NCBI RefSeq assembly: GCF_016653635.2
Contig: NZ_CP067420.1
Coordinates: forward strand, 241,501 to 305,500
DNA: 64,000 nt
Source: Skermanella sp. TT6
Lineage (GTDB): Bacteria; Pseudomonadota; Alphaproteobacteria; Azospirillales; Azospirillaceae
Direction: 5' to 3'
Part shown: in pieces, positions 45,463 to 59,178 of the stretch
Position numbering within the stretch: the first letter of the stretch is position 1
Layout of the letters: the number at the start of each line of letters is the position of its first letter
Notes under the pieces: model-generated
Seen by the model: only the letters and a program-made list of their open reading frames with translations
The model's database searches: none
Told to the model about the DNA's origin: nothing
Program-made: the position numbers and the translations under genes

Positions 45463-45465
45463 GCC

Positions 45466-45696
45466 ATGGGTGGCGGGGGCGTTTTCGTCCTGGCGGTGCT
45501 GTTCCTGACCATCGTGGCACCGCTCTGGATCATCTTCCACTACGTCACCAAGTGGCGGTCGGCCCGCGGGCTGTCCGCCGAGGATGAACGGACGCTGGCC
45601 GAACTCTGGGAGAGTGCCGGCAGGATGGAGAACCGGATCGTCAGCCTGGAGAAGATCCTGGATTCCGAGGCGCCGGGATGGAGGAGCCGACAATGA
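45466..45696 (+). CDS. pspB: Phage shock protein B
   Basis: A 76-residue protein with one membrane helix (VFVLAVLFLTIVAPLWIIFH) and a C-terminal leucine-zipper-like helix (DERTLAELWESAGRMENRIV). It senses stress with PspC and recruits PspA. It starts 3 bp after pspA and overlaps pspC by ATGA. Confidence 0.93.
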   Translation: MGGGGVFVLAVLFLTIVAPLWIIFHYVTKWRSARGLSAEDERTLAELWESAGRMENRIVSLEKILDSEAPGWRSRQ

Positions 45697-46097
45697 GCTG
45701 GCCCGAATCGCCCTTCGCCTCGCCCAACCCGCACCGGCTCTACCGGGACCGGGAACGGGGAAAGCTGCTCGGCGTCTGCGCCGGACTGGCCGACTACTTC
45801 GGGGTGGACGTCTTCCTCGTCCGCCTCGGGGTGGCGCTGGGCGGGATCTTCTTCACCATGCCCGTGGTCGGCGCCTACCTGCTGGCTGCGCTGGTGCTCA
45901 AGAACAAGCCCGCGCGGGTCTATGCCAGCCGGGAGGAGGAGGACTTCTGGCGCACGGTGGCGACCAAGCCCGATGTCACCATCGCCGGGCTCAAGCACAA
46001 GTTCCGGGAGATGGAACGGCGCCTGGGCGGCATGGAGACCTATGTCTCCTCGAAGGAATTCGAACTGGACCGGGCGATCAACGATCTCGATCGGTGA
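45693..46097 (+). CDS. pspC: Phage shock protein C
   Basis: A 134-residue protein with the PspC domain (HRLYRDRERGKLLGVCAGLA, DYFGVDVFLVRLGVALGGIF) and a C-terminal coiled coil (FREMERRLGGMETYVSSKEF). ATG at 45693 follows GGAGGAG and overlaps pspB. An upstream in-frame ATG at 45678 is less likely. Confidence 0.93.
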   Translation: MSWPESPFASPNPHRLYRDRERGKLLGVCAGLADYFGVDVFLVRLGVALGGIFFTMPVVGAYLLAALVLKNKPARVYASREEEDFWRTVATKPDVTIAGLKHKFREMERRLGGMETYVSSKEFELDRAINDLDR

Positions 46098-46125
46098 CCG
46101 GCCGTCAGTTCGAACGGGGTTTCGG

Positions 46126-46144
46126 CCCGGACGCGCCGTCCGGG
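46126..46144 (+). terminator. Hairpin after pspC
   Basis: CCCGGAC-GCGCC-GTCCGGG, a perfect 7-bp stem 28 bp past the pspC stop. No T-run follows. It may end the psp transcript. Confidence 0.5.
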
Positions 46145-46191
46145 TCGGACACTCCTGCCCGGATCCCGTCAAGCGGATGCGGGGTGAGGGA

Positions 46192-46314
46192 TCAGCGGCG
46201 CTGGTTGCGCCGGTTGGAACGGACCCGCACGGGAACCGGACGCGGCGCGCTGGCGGCGGCGTAGCAGCCGGCAACGGCGACAGAGGTGATCAAAGCTATC
46301 AGAGCGATTTCCAT
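46192..46314 (-). CDS. Small secreted or membrane peptide (40 residues)
   Basis: A 40-residue ORF starting ATG 46314 with a good GGAGAGG ribosome site. A hydrophobic N-terminal helix (IALIALITSVAVAGCYAAA) is followed by a basic tail (RPVPVRVRSNRRNQRR). The segment VAVAGC resembles a lipobox (V-A-G-C), so a small lipoprotein is possible. Convergent with pspC. Function unknown. Nothing else was seen in 46315-46568, which is A+T-rich and should hold its promoter. Confidence 0.6.
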   Translation of the reverse strand: MEIALIALITSVAVAGCYAAASAPRPVPVRVRSNRRNQRR

Positions 46315-46568
46315 GTATCCTCTCCTTCGTTGCCAATTAGAGTGGTGCAACACCGGTGCGGTTGGTAGGGGTAAAATGAAGCCCTATGCCGTTTTTGCGA
46401 CTCCGAACAGTTGCCGCTTTTTTGGTCCAGTTCCTTTTACGTGAAATTAACCAAGCATTGGGCTTCGGCCTGCTCCCGGGGGCCCTCCGCGGCCCCTGAA
46501 GAATGAACCGCGAAATCGCCGCCGGGTTCCTTGGAACCGTGAAAGATGCGGGCCGCCGCCGGCCGCCG

Positions 46569-48536
46569 TCAGGCCGCGCGCATATCCCGGATGAAGTCGT
46601 CGACATGGCTGCGCAGGGCGTCCGTCTGGAGCGCGAGGGCGGCCACGTCGGCCCGGCCGTCCTCCGCCAGGCCGCTGGCTTCCCGGGCATTGCCCAGGGT
46701 GCCGCCGGCCTGCTCGGTGACCACGCGGGTGCCGTCGTTCACCTGGGTCACGTTGCGGGCGATCTCCCGGGTGCTCGCTTCCTGCTGGTCGACCGCCGCG
46801 GCGATCGAGGTGACGATGGCGGCGATGCGCCGGATCGTGCCGCCGATCCCGCCGATGGCTCCCGCCGCCTCGCCCGCGACCTGCTGCAGGGCCGCGATCT
46901 GGAGGGAGATGTCCTCGGTGGCCTTGGCGGTCTGGTTGGCCAGGTTCTTGACCTCCGATGCGACGACGGCGAAGCCCTTGCCGGCCTCGCCCGCCCGGGC
47001 CGCCTCGATGGTCGCGTTCAGCGCCAGGAGATTGGTCTGCGCGGCGATCGAGTTGATCAGCGCGACCACCTCGCCGATCCGGTCGGCGGCGTCGGCCAGT
47101 CCCGCCACCGTCGCGTTGGTCCGCTCGGCCTCCTCGACCGACTCCCGGGCGATCGACGAGGATTCCGTGACCTGCCGGACGATGTCCTGGATCGAGGCGG
47201 ACAATTCCTCCGCCGCGGCGGCGACCGCCTCGACCCCGGCGGTCGACCGGGCCGCCGCCGCCGCCACGGTGGAGGCGGAGGCCGCCGTCCGCTCGGCGAC
47301 GGCGCCCAGCCGGTCCGAGCGTTCGCCGATCTGCCGGGCCGCGGCCGACAGGGCCGCCGAGACCGAACTCATCGACTGCTCGAAACCCGCGATGCAGCCG
47401 TCGCGCCGTTCCGTCCGGCGCTGCCTCTGCTCGATCTGGAGCCGTTCCTCGGCCATCATCCGGTCGATCCTCTCCCGGCTCCCGCGGAACGTCTCCACCG
47501 CCCGGGCCATGGCCCCGATCTCGTCCCGCCGGCTGCGGTAGCCGACCTCGACGTCCGTGCGGCCCTCGACCAGCAGGCCCATGGTCCGGGTCAGGCTGTC
47601 GATCGGCGCGACCAGCCGGCGGCCCACCAGCACCGCCGCCAGGGCGGCCAGCGCCAGCATGCCCAGGCCGATGGCGGCCGACTCGATCAGCGCGTCGCGC
47701 GACGCGGCGATCGCCGCGGTCCGGTCGTGCGCCACTTCCACCGCGCCGATCACCCGCCCCGAATAGTCCCGCAGCGGTTCGGCGGCCAGGGAGTAGGGGA
47801 TGCCGCCCCGGGAGGTCCGGGCCACCGCCCGTTCGCCGCGCCCGGCGGCGTGCAGCGCCTCCCCGGGAGCCAGCGGTTCGGCGCCGTCGTAGGTCGCGGC
47901 CAGGCGCTTCATCCCCTCCGGCGTGTTCACGAAGACGGCGTAATGGATGTCGGGATCCGCCGCGCGCTTCAGCAGGGCGTCGTCCAGGAAGGTGCCGGCC
48001 TCCATCGATCCGACGGGGTTGCCGTCCGAGTCGAGGACCGGCACCACGCCGCGGATCGCCAGGCCGAACACGCCGCCTTCCAGCCCGCGCAACGGCTTGC
48101 GGGATCGGTTGACCTCCACCAGCATCGGGCGGATCGCGGTCAGGTCGTCTCCCCACTTCTCGATCTGGTTGACGCGCAGCAGGGACCTGACGTCGGCCGT
48201 ATGGACATGCATCTGGCTGATGCCCGTGGCGGCGCGGTTCGCTTCGAACGGCTGCTTCAGCAGCGCCACCAAGCCGTCGCGGTCGCGGTCGCGGACGAGG
48301 CGTACCGTGTCGGTCATCCGGGCCAGGTAGGAGACAAGGATCTCGCTCTCCTCCGCCCGATAATCCAGGGTGGAGACGAAGGCGCGGTACGCGTTTTCCA
48401 GCCTTTCGCCGTCATCCGCGTCGATCATGCGGTCGAGGCGGAGGAAGGTGGCGGCGGTCAGCGCCGCCGCGACGAAAGCGGCGATGCACATGGCAAGGCC
48501 GAGCACTCGTGAACCGATCGATCCCATCATCGCCAT
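46569..48536 (-). CDS. Methyl-accepting chemotaxis protein with double-Cache sensor
   Basis: A 655-residue receptor. Membrane helix 1 ([20 protein letters not shown]), a periplasmic dCache_3-type sensor (about 30-300; [57 protein letters not shown]), membrane helix 2 ([19 protein letters not shown]), HAMP and the signalling hairpin ([38 protein letters not shown]). The Cache type suggests a small organic ligand. ATG at 48536 puts the first helix at the N-terminus; the longer frame runs into remnants of another receptor. Confidence 0.92.
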   Translation of the reverse strand: MAMMGSIGSRVLGLAMCIAAFVAAALTAATFLRLDRMIDADDGERLENAYRAFVSTLDYRAEESEILVSYLARMTDTVRLVRDRDRDGLVALLKQPFEANRAATGISQMHVHTADVRSLLRVNQIEKWGDDLTAIRPMLVEVNRSRKPLRGLEGGVFGLAIRGVVPVLDSDGNPVGSMEAGTFLDDALLKRAADPDIHYAVFVNTPEGMKRLAATYDGAEPLAPGEALHAAGRGERAVARTSRGGIPYSLAAEPLRDYSGRVIGAVEVAHDRTAAIAASRDALIESAAIGLGMLALAALAAVLVGRRLVAPIDSLTRTMGLLVEGRTDVEVGYRSRRDEIGAMARAVETFRGSRERIDRMMAEERLQIEQRQRRTERRDGCIAGFEQSMSSVSAALSAAARQIGERSDRLGAVAERTAASASTVAAAAARSTAGVEAVAAAAEELSASIQDIVRQVTESSSIARESVEEAERTNATVAGLADAADRIGEVVALINSIAAQTNLLALNATIEAARAGEAGKGFAVVASEVKNLANQTAKATEDISLQIAALQQVAGEAAGAIGGIGGTIRRIAAIVTSIAAAVDQQEASTREIARNVTQVNDGTRVVTEQAGGTLGNAREASGLAEDGRADVAALALQTDALRSHVDDFIRDMRAA

Positions 48537-48636
48537 GTCTCGCGCAAATTGGTGCCCGGCAGGCACCATGCCTGAAATACGCGGCGATATGGCGGCCTGC
48601 GACAATTCTTCGCTGAACCGGCACGCCGGCGGTCCC

Positions 48637-48915
48637 CTTCGTCTTGGACACCGCATGCGCCGCCTGATGAACGATCGGGGAGATCTCCCGGATGTCGGAT
48701 GAAACGACGGTCACGGCACGGGACGCGCTCTGCATGTTGGCCGACATGCACTGGGTGACAAAGCTCTGCTCCTCGACCGCGGAAGCCCTGACGGTCACGT
48801 ATTCGCGGACCGTCGCGATGGCTTCGCGAACCGTGTCGAGCGCCGCGACGACCTCGCCCGAGATGGACTGGATGCCGCCGATCTCGTTCGAGATCTGTTC
48901 GGTCGCGGAAGATTC
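48637..48915 (-). pseudogene. 3' fragment of another chemoreceptor gene
   Basis: The minus strand encodes ATEQISNEIGGIQSISGEVV, then ALDTVREAIATVREYV, ASAVEEQSFVTQCMSANMQS and [13 protein letters not shown]. This is the C-terminal half of an MCP signalling domain, from after the hairpin tip to near the end. The upstream part of the domain, HAMP and sensor are absent, and beyond AVSKTK the frame loses similarity. Boundaries are approximate. The sequence differs from both complete receptors in the window. It is probably a deletion remnant. Confidence 0.7.
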
Positions 48916-48969
48916 ACGCGCGGCGCCTCTTCCGCGACGGTCCTGGCAACCCGGCGGCGCTTCCCTATC

Positions 48970-49785
48970 TTGGTGACGCAGGCGCTGGCATACCCGGAAA
49001 ACAGGACGCTCCCCTTGACACTCCGGCCGAATTCACTCCTGAAGGCCTACGGCGTCGTCCGGTCGGCGCTGATCTACCGCGCCAACCCCCTGCGGCGGCG
49101 GCGGTCCAGGGCGTTCTACGGCCGTTTTCTCGGTCCCGGCGATCTTGCCTTCGACATCGGGGCGCATCTGGGCGACCGGGTGCGGGCGTGGCGCGACCTG
49201 GGTGCCCGGGTCGTGGCGGTCGAGCCCCAGCCTCATCTGGCCACGGTGCTAGGCCGCCTCCACGGCCGCGACCCTTCGGTGACGCTGGTCCGCGCCGCGC
49301 TGGGCGCCGCGCCGGGCAGCGCCGAGCTGCTGATCAACCGGCGCAATCCCACGCTGTCCACCCTGTCGGCGGACTGGGCCGCCGAGGTGGCGGCGTCGCC
49401 GCGCTTCCCCGGCGAGCGCTGGGAGGAGCGGGTCACCGTGGAGGTGACGACCCTGGACGCGCTGATCGGACTCCATGGCGTGCCGCGGTTCTGCAAGATC
49501 GACGTGGAGGGCTTCGAGCGGGCGGTGCTCGACGGGCTGTCCCGGCCGGTCGAGTGCCTGTCGTTCGAGTTCATTCCCGAAACGCCGGATCGTGCGCTCT
49601 CCTGCCTGGAGCGGCTGGCGGACCTGGGGACGCACCGGTACAACGTCGCGCTCGGCGAGGAGCGGCGCCTGCTGTTCGCGGACTGGGTCGACCAGGCGGG
49701 GATCGCCCGGTGGCTGGAAAGCCGCCGCCCGGCCGACGGTTCCGGCGACATCTATGCACGGTATGTTCCTTTTCGATCATCTTGA
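48970..49785 (+). CDS. FkbM family methyltransferase
   Basis: A 271-residue SAM-dependent methyltransferase. Motif I GDLAFDIGAHLGDRVRAWRD, motif II RVVAVEPQPHLATVLG, and the FkbM core TTLDALIGLHGVPRFCKIDV then EGFERAVLDGL. Members O-methylate sugars, polyketides or surface glycans. The start is uncertain (TTG 48970 or GTG 48973). No glycan biosynthesis genes are adjacent. Confidence 0.87.
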   Translation: MVTQALAYPENRTLPLTLRPNSLLKAYGVVRSALIYRANPLRRRRSRAFYGRFLGPGDLAFDIGAHLGDRVRAWRDLGARVVAVEPQPHLATVLGRLHGRDPSVTLVRAALGAAPGSAELLINRRNPTLSTLSADWAAEVAASPRFPGERWEERVTVEVTTLDALIGLHGVPRFCKIDVEGFERAVLDGLSRPVECLSFEFIPETPDRALSCLERLADLGTHRYNVALGEERRLLFADWVDQAGIARWLESRRPADGSGDIYARYVPFRSS

Positions 49786-49796
49786 CCGGAATCATG

Positions 49797-49841
49797 TTCG
49801 TTTAAGAACAATCTGAACCCGAAATTTTCGTTTGCAAAAAC
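49797..49841. promoter_or_regulatory. Paired TTCGTTT boxes upstream of the glp operon
   Basis: TTCGTTTAAGAAC (49797-49809) and TTCGTTTGCAAAAAC (49827-49841) start 30 bp apart in the A+T-rich region between FkbM and glpS. DeoR-type regulators such as GlpR bind TTCG-centred sites, so they are candidate operators. No glpR gene is in the window. Confidence 0.35.
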
Positions 49842-50000
49842 ACGGGCAGTCCGCATAACCTCCCTGTATCAAACTATAAGAACTCTCCGCACCGGCGCCG
49901 CGCCGGGCTCTAGAGGGGAGGATTGGGGAGGATGGCTGACCATGTGCCGTGACGGGTGCGTCCCGGTTTTCCGCGTGTCCCAGGACCGGACCGGGCGTCG

Positions 50001-51101
<1,101 letters not shown>

Positions 51102-51118
51102 GGCGGAGGGGAAGACCC

Positions 51119-52204
<1,086 letters not shown>

Positions 52205-52220
52205 CGGGAGAGAGGCCGCG

Positions 52221-53923
<1,703 letters not shown>

Positions 53924-53932
53924 GGAGCGGCC

Positions 53933-54223
53933 ATGGACTTCGCGACGGAACTGGAATGGATGGCCTGGACCGGGCCGACCGCCGCCTTCTTCGCCGGCAT
54001 CGCGCTGATCCTGGCGGGCATGACGGCGTGGCAGGCGGTGTCGCCCTCGGTCGAGCGGCGGGGCCTCCTGCCGATGCCGACGACGCGCGGCGACCGCCTG
54101 TTCATCGGCCTGCTGGGCAGCGCCTATATCCACCTCGCCTTCATCGGCTTCACCGACCTGAACCTGTGGATCGCGTTCGGCCTGTCGCTGCTGTGGATGG
54201 CGGTGGTCATGAGGTTCGGGTGA
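53933..54223 (+). CDS. glpU: DUF2160 membrane protein (GlpU)
   Basis: A 96-residue protein with three membrane segments (AAFFAGIALILAGMTAWQAV, LFIGLLGSAYIHLAFIGF, LWIAFGLSLLWMAVVMRF), matching DUF2160. It always accompanies this type of glycerol transporter; its role is not established. It starts 9 bp after glpQ. Confidence 0.87.
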   Translation: MDFATELEWMAWTGPTAAFFAGIALILAGMTAWQAVSPSVERRGLLPMPTTRGDRLFIGLLGSAYIHLAFIGFTDLNLWIAFGLSLLWMAVVMRFG

Positions 54224-54300
54224 ATGCCCGACCCCGGCGAGGTCCCCGGGAGCAGGGCCCGATCGTGACGACAACAACCAAGAACGGTTCGGAGGAAACG

Positions 54301-56049
<1,749 letters not shown>

Positions 56050-56156
56050 GCGCCCGGCGGGGCTTCCGCCCGGCCTGACACCATGCCGCATGGCGTCGGG
56101 GGCGGGCATCGGGTCACGTGCCCGGTGCCCGCCTCCTGCCATGGTATTCGGCTTCC

Positions 56157-57290
56157 ATGTCCGCTCCGCACGACGCGCTGTTCCGCGCCCTCCTGGACGA
56201 TCCCCGCCGCGCGGGCATCCTGATCCGCGACTATCTTCCGGCCGACATCGTGAGCCGGCTGGCGGACGAGCCGCCGGTGCTGCTCGACGGCAGCTTCGTC
56301 GACCCGGAGCTGAACCCGACCCAGAGCGACCGGCTGTACGGGCTGGCGCTGCGCGACGCCGGGACCCTGCTGCTCCATGCCCTGGTCGAGCACAAGAGCT
56401 CGCCCTTCCCCTGGACGCCGGTCCAGGTGCTGGGATACCGGGTGGACATCTGGCGCCGCGTCGGCACGATCGGTCCCGACGGCAGGCTGCGGCTGCCGCC
56501 GATCATTACCTTGGTCTTCTATCACGGACGCCGGCCCTGGACGGTCCCGACCTCGATCATCGGCTGCGTGGACGCCGACGAGGACCTTCGCCAGCTCGCC
56601 GGCGACATGGGCTACCTGCTGTGCGACGTCGGGCCGGTTCCCGACTCGGAGCTGTCCTCGGACGCGGAGGTGCGGGCCGGGCTGCGGGCGTTGAAGCATG
56701 TCTCCCGCCCCGGCGACCCGGAACCCCTGCTGGCCGCGTTGCTTGCGGAACTGCGCGAGGGGACGGTCTTTGAAGAGCAGGTCATCCGCTATATGATCCG
56801 GGCGTTTCCAGCCATCACGGTCGAGCTTCTGACCAGGGTGGCGCGCAGGGTCAGGCCGGATCGGGAGGGGAACTTGATATCGCTCGCTGCGAAGGAATGG
56901 CTCAGCCAGGGCAGGACCGAGGGCATCGCCGAGGGGCTCGCGAAGGGCCGCGAGGAGGGGCTGCTCCAGGGAATGGCCAGGGGCAAGGCGGACGCCATCC
57001 TGTTCTATCTGGAGTCGCAGTTCGGGACGGTTCCTCCGGACCTTCAGGCCCGGGTGCGCCGGACCGCCCCGGAGGCGATGGATGCGCTCTTCCGCAAGGC
57101 GCTGGCCGTCACCTCCCTGGACGGCCTGTTCGGCGACGGCAAGCCCCGCAGGGTCTATCGCGGGACCCTGATGCGGCGGTCCGGCCTCCGCCCCCTAGCG
57201 GACCGCCCCGCTCCGCCCCAGGGCGAGGAGCAGTCCGCCGGCCACCAGGCCCCAGAAGGCGGAGCCGATCCCGAAGAAGCCGACGCCTGA
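56157..57290 (+). CDS. Rpn family recombination-promoting nuclease/putative transposase
   Basis: A 377-residue protein of the Rpn (YhgA-like) family. The N-terminal PD-(D/E)XK nuclease has DPELNPTQSDRLYGLALRDA and the E-x-K active site in LLHALVEHKSSPFPW, followed by PIITLVFYHGRRPW. The C-terminal tail has AEGLAKGREEGLLQGMARGK and TSLDGLF. After this family-like end, a Pro/Gly/Glu-rich extension (about residue 340 on) overlaps the convergent benE gene by 96 bp and is probably read-through of a lost stop. Confidence 0.88.
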   Translation: MSAPHDALFRALLDDPRRAGILIRDYLPADIVSRLADEPPVLLDGSFVDPELNPTQSDRLYGLALRDAGTLLLHALVEHKSSPFPWTPVQVLGYRVDIWRRVGTIGPDGRLRLPPIITLVFYHGRRPWTVPTSIIGCVDADEDLRQLAGDMGYLLCDVGPVPDSELSSDAEVRAGLRALKHVSRPGDPEPLLAALLAELREGTVFEEQVIRYMIRAFPAITVELLTRVARRVRPDREGNLISLAAKEWLSQGRTEGIAEGLAKGREEGLLQGMARGKADAILFYLESQFGTVPPDLQARVRRTAPEAMDALFRKALAVTSLDGLFGDGKPRRVYRGTLMRRSGLRPLADRPAPPQGEEQSAGHQAPEGGADPEEADA

Positions 57291-58373
57291 CGCCGTCGTG
57301 ACGAAGGTCACGACCGCGGGCAGGCGCTCGTCGTCGCGGCCGAGGGCGCCGGCCAGGGCGCCCGCGAGGCTGGAGAGCAGGGCGAGTCCGGCGACAGCCT
57401 GGATCAGCAGAGGCGGGGAGGCGGCGATGAAGGACGCGGCGAAGCCGGCGAACAGGCCCAGCAGGACATAGGCGACACCGGCCGCGACGGGGGCGAGATA
57501 GCGGCGCGCCGGGTCGGGGTGGGCCTCCGGTCCGGCGCAGAGCGCCGCGGTGATGGCGGCGAGGTTGACCGCGTGGCCGCCGAACAGGGCCGAGGCCGCG
57601 CCGAACAGCCCGGTCGAGACGAACACCGGGGCAACCTCCGGCCGGTAGCCGTTGCCGCGCAGCACCGCGAGGCCCGGCACGTTCTGCGACGCCATGGTGA
57701 CGATGAACAGGGGCACCGCGATGCTTACCACCGCCGGCAGGGTGAATTCCGGCATCACGAGAACCGGGTTCGGCCAGATGTCGGCCAGCGCCCCCTCGGG
57801 TATCGGGGTGGCGATCAGGATGATCAGGACGGCGACCAGCACGGCCAGCGGCACCGCGTAGAGCCGGGCGAAGCGCCAGCCCAGCGCCCAGGTGACGACG
57901 ATCGGGAGCGCCAGTTCCGGCAGCGCGCCGACCGCCCGGACCGGCGCCAGGCAGAGGTCGAGCAGCACGCCGGCAAGCATGGCGCTGGCGAGGCCCATGG
58001 GGATCGCGACGACGGCGCGGCCGAACGGCCGCCACAGGCCGGCGATCACCACCAGGCCTCCCGCGACGATGAAGGCGCCGACCGCCGCGGGGAAGCCGCC
58101 TTCCGGCACGCCGGTCGCGATCAGCAGGGCGGCGCCCGGCGTCGACCACGCGATGCTGATCGGCTGCCGGGTCGCGATGCTGTGCGCGGCGCCCAGCAGC
58201 CCGGTCACGATGCACAGCGCCAGCAGGCCGGACGCGGCCTGGGCGGGGGAGGCGCCGACGGCGGAGAGGCCTTGGAGGACGATCGGGAAGGCGCTGCCGA
58301 ACCCGACGAGGGCGGCCAGGAAGCCCGCGGTCATGGGCTGGAGCAGGGACCGGGGTGCGGTATCATTCCGCAT
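57195..58373 (-). CDS. benE: BenE family benzoate/H+ symporter
   Basis: A 392-residue membrane protein with about 12 segments. The BenE signature is LVGFGSAFPIVLQGLSAVGA; SIAWSTPGAALLIATGVPEG and FIVTMASQNVPGLAVLRGNG are conserved. It imports benzoate or a related aromatic acid with protons. No benzoate catabolic genes are in view. Divergent from a GntR regulator with a palindrome between them. Confidence 0.92.
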   Translation of the reverse strand: MRNDTAPRSLLQPMTAGFLAALVGFGSAFPIVLQGLSAVGASPAQAASGLLALCIVTGLLGAAHSIATRQPISIAWSTPGAALLIATGVPEGGFPAAVGAFIVAGGLVVIAGLWRPFGRAVVAIPMGLASAMLAGVLLDLCLAPVRAVGALPELALPIVVTWALGWRFARLYAVPLAVLVAVLIILIATPIPEGALADIWPNPVLVMPEFTLPAVVSIAVPLFIVTMASQNVPGLAVLRGNGYRPEVAPVFVSTGLFGAASALFGGHAVNLAAITAALCAGPEAHPDPARRYLAPVAAGVAYVLLGLFAGFAASFIAASPPLLIQAVAGLALLSSLAGALAGALGRDDERLPAVVTFVTTASGVGFFGIGSAFWGLVAGGLLLALGRSGAVR

Positions 58374-58390
58374 GGCGGCTGTCCTCGTCT

Positions 58391-58445
58391 TTGGATCCGG
58401 GTTGGAAAAAGATCGGGACGAGCCTACATGAAAATTGGATCCAAT
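58391..58445. promoter_or_regulatory. ATTGGATCCAAT palindrome and upstream half copy (GntR operator candidate)
   Basis: A perfect 12-bp palindrome ATTGGATCCAAT at 58434-58445 lies 17 bp ahead of the gntR start. A second TTGGATCC at 58392-58399 is 44 bp away, about four helical turns. FCD-type GntR proteins bind such short A/T-flanked palindromes, so it likely controls both divergent genes. Confidence 0.55.
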
Positions 58446-58462
58446 CAACGTCTGGATATCGG

Positions 58463-59158
58463 ATGAGCCAGAATCACCCTTCCGCCTCGGCCGGCCTGGC
58501 CGCGCTGATCGCCGAGGCGCCGCCGCGCCACCGCACCGCCACCGGGTTCGTCGAGGCGACGCTGCGCACGGCCATCCTGACCGGCAGGCTGGCGGGCGGC
58601 ACCCCGCTGAGGCAGGAGGATCTCGCGGAGGCCTTCCAGGTCAGCCGGATGCCGGTGAGGGAGGCCCTGCGCCAGCTCGAAGCCCAGGCGCTGGTCGATT
58701 TCGTGCCCCACCGCGGCGCCGTAGTGACCGAGATCTCCGCCGCGGACGCGGCGGATACCTATGCGATCCGGCTGGCGCTGGAGCCGGCGGCGCTGGCGCT
58801 GTCGATCCCCAGGCTGGTGGAGGAGGATTTCGGCCGGGCCGCTGACCTGATCGGGGAGATGGACAGCGAGGCCGACCCGTCCCGCATGGGCGAACTGAAC
58901 CGGCGCTTCCACATGTCGCTTTATGTCCGCGCCGGGCATCCCAAGCTGCTGGCGCTGGTCGAGGCCCAGCTCGCGTCGTTCGACCGGTACCTGCGTTTCC
59001 ATCTCGCCGCCAAGGGACCGGAGCACATGTCCCAGGAGGACCACCGCCTCATGCTGGAGGCCGCGCGGGAGCGCGACGCGGCCCGTGCCACGGAGGTCCT
59101 GAGGCGGCATATCGGGACCGCGGCGGAGACGATCGCCCGGTTCTTCGCGGAACGCTGA
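58463..59158 (+). CDS. GntR family (FCD domain) transcriptional regulator
   Basis: A 231-residue regulator. Winged helix (LRQEDLAEAFQVSRMPVREA, LRQLEAQALVDFVPHRGAVV) then an FCD all-helical ligand domain (YAIRLALEPAALALSI, LNRRFHMSLYVRAGHPKLLA, HRLMLEAARERDAARATEVL). It probably represses benE, with an aromatic acid as effector (inference). ATG at 58463. Confidence 0.92.
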   Translation: MSQNHPSASAGLAALIAEAPPRHRTATGFVEATLRTAILTGRLAGGTPLRQEDLAEAFQVSRMPVREALRQLEAQALVDFVPHRGAVVTEISAADAADTYAIRLALEPAALALSIPRLVEEDFGRAADLIGEMDSEADPSRMGELNRRFHMSLYVRAGHPKLLALVEAQLASFDRYLRFHLAAKGPEHMSQEDHRLMLEAARERDAARATEVLRRHIGTAAETIARFFAER

Positions 59159-59178
59159 GCTGGTTCCGGCGGCCCGCC

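Noticed and set aside
56050-56110. Intrinsic terminator after glpV
   Set aside because: A G+C-rich stretch could fold, but the stem has a mismatch in the centre and no T-run, so I could not support it.
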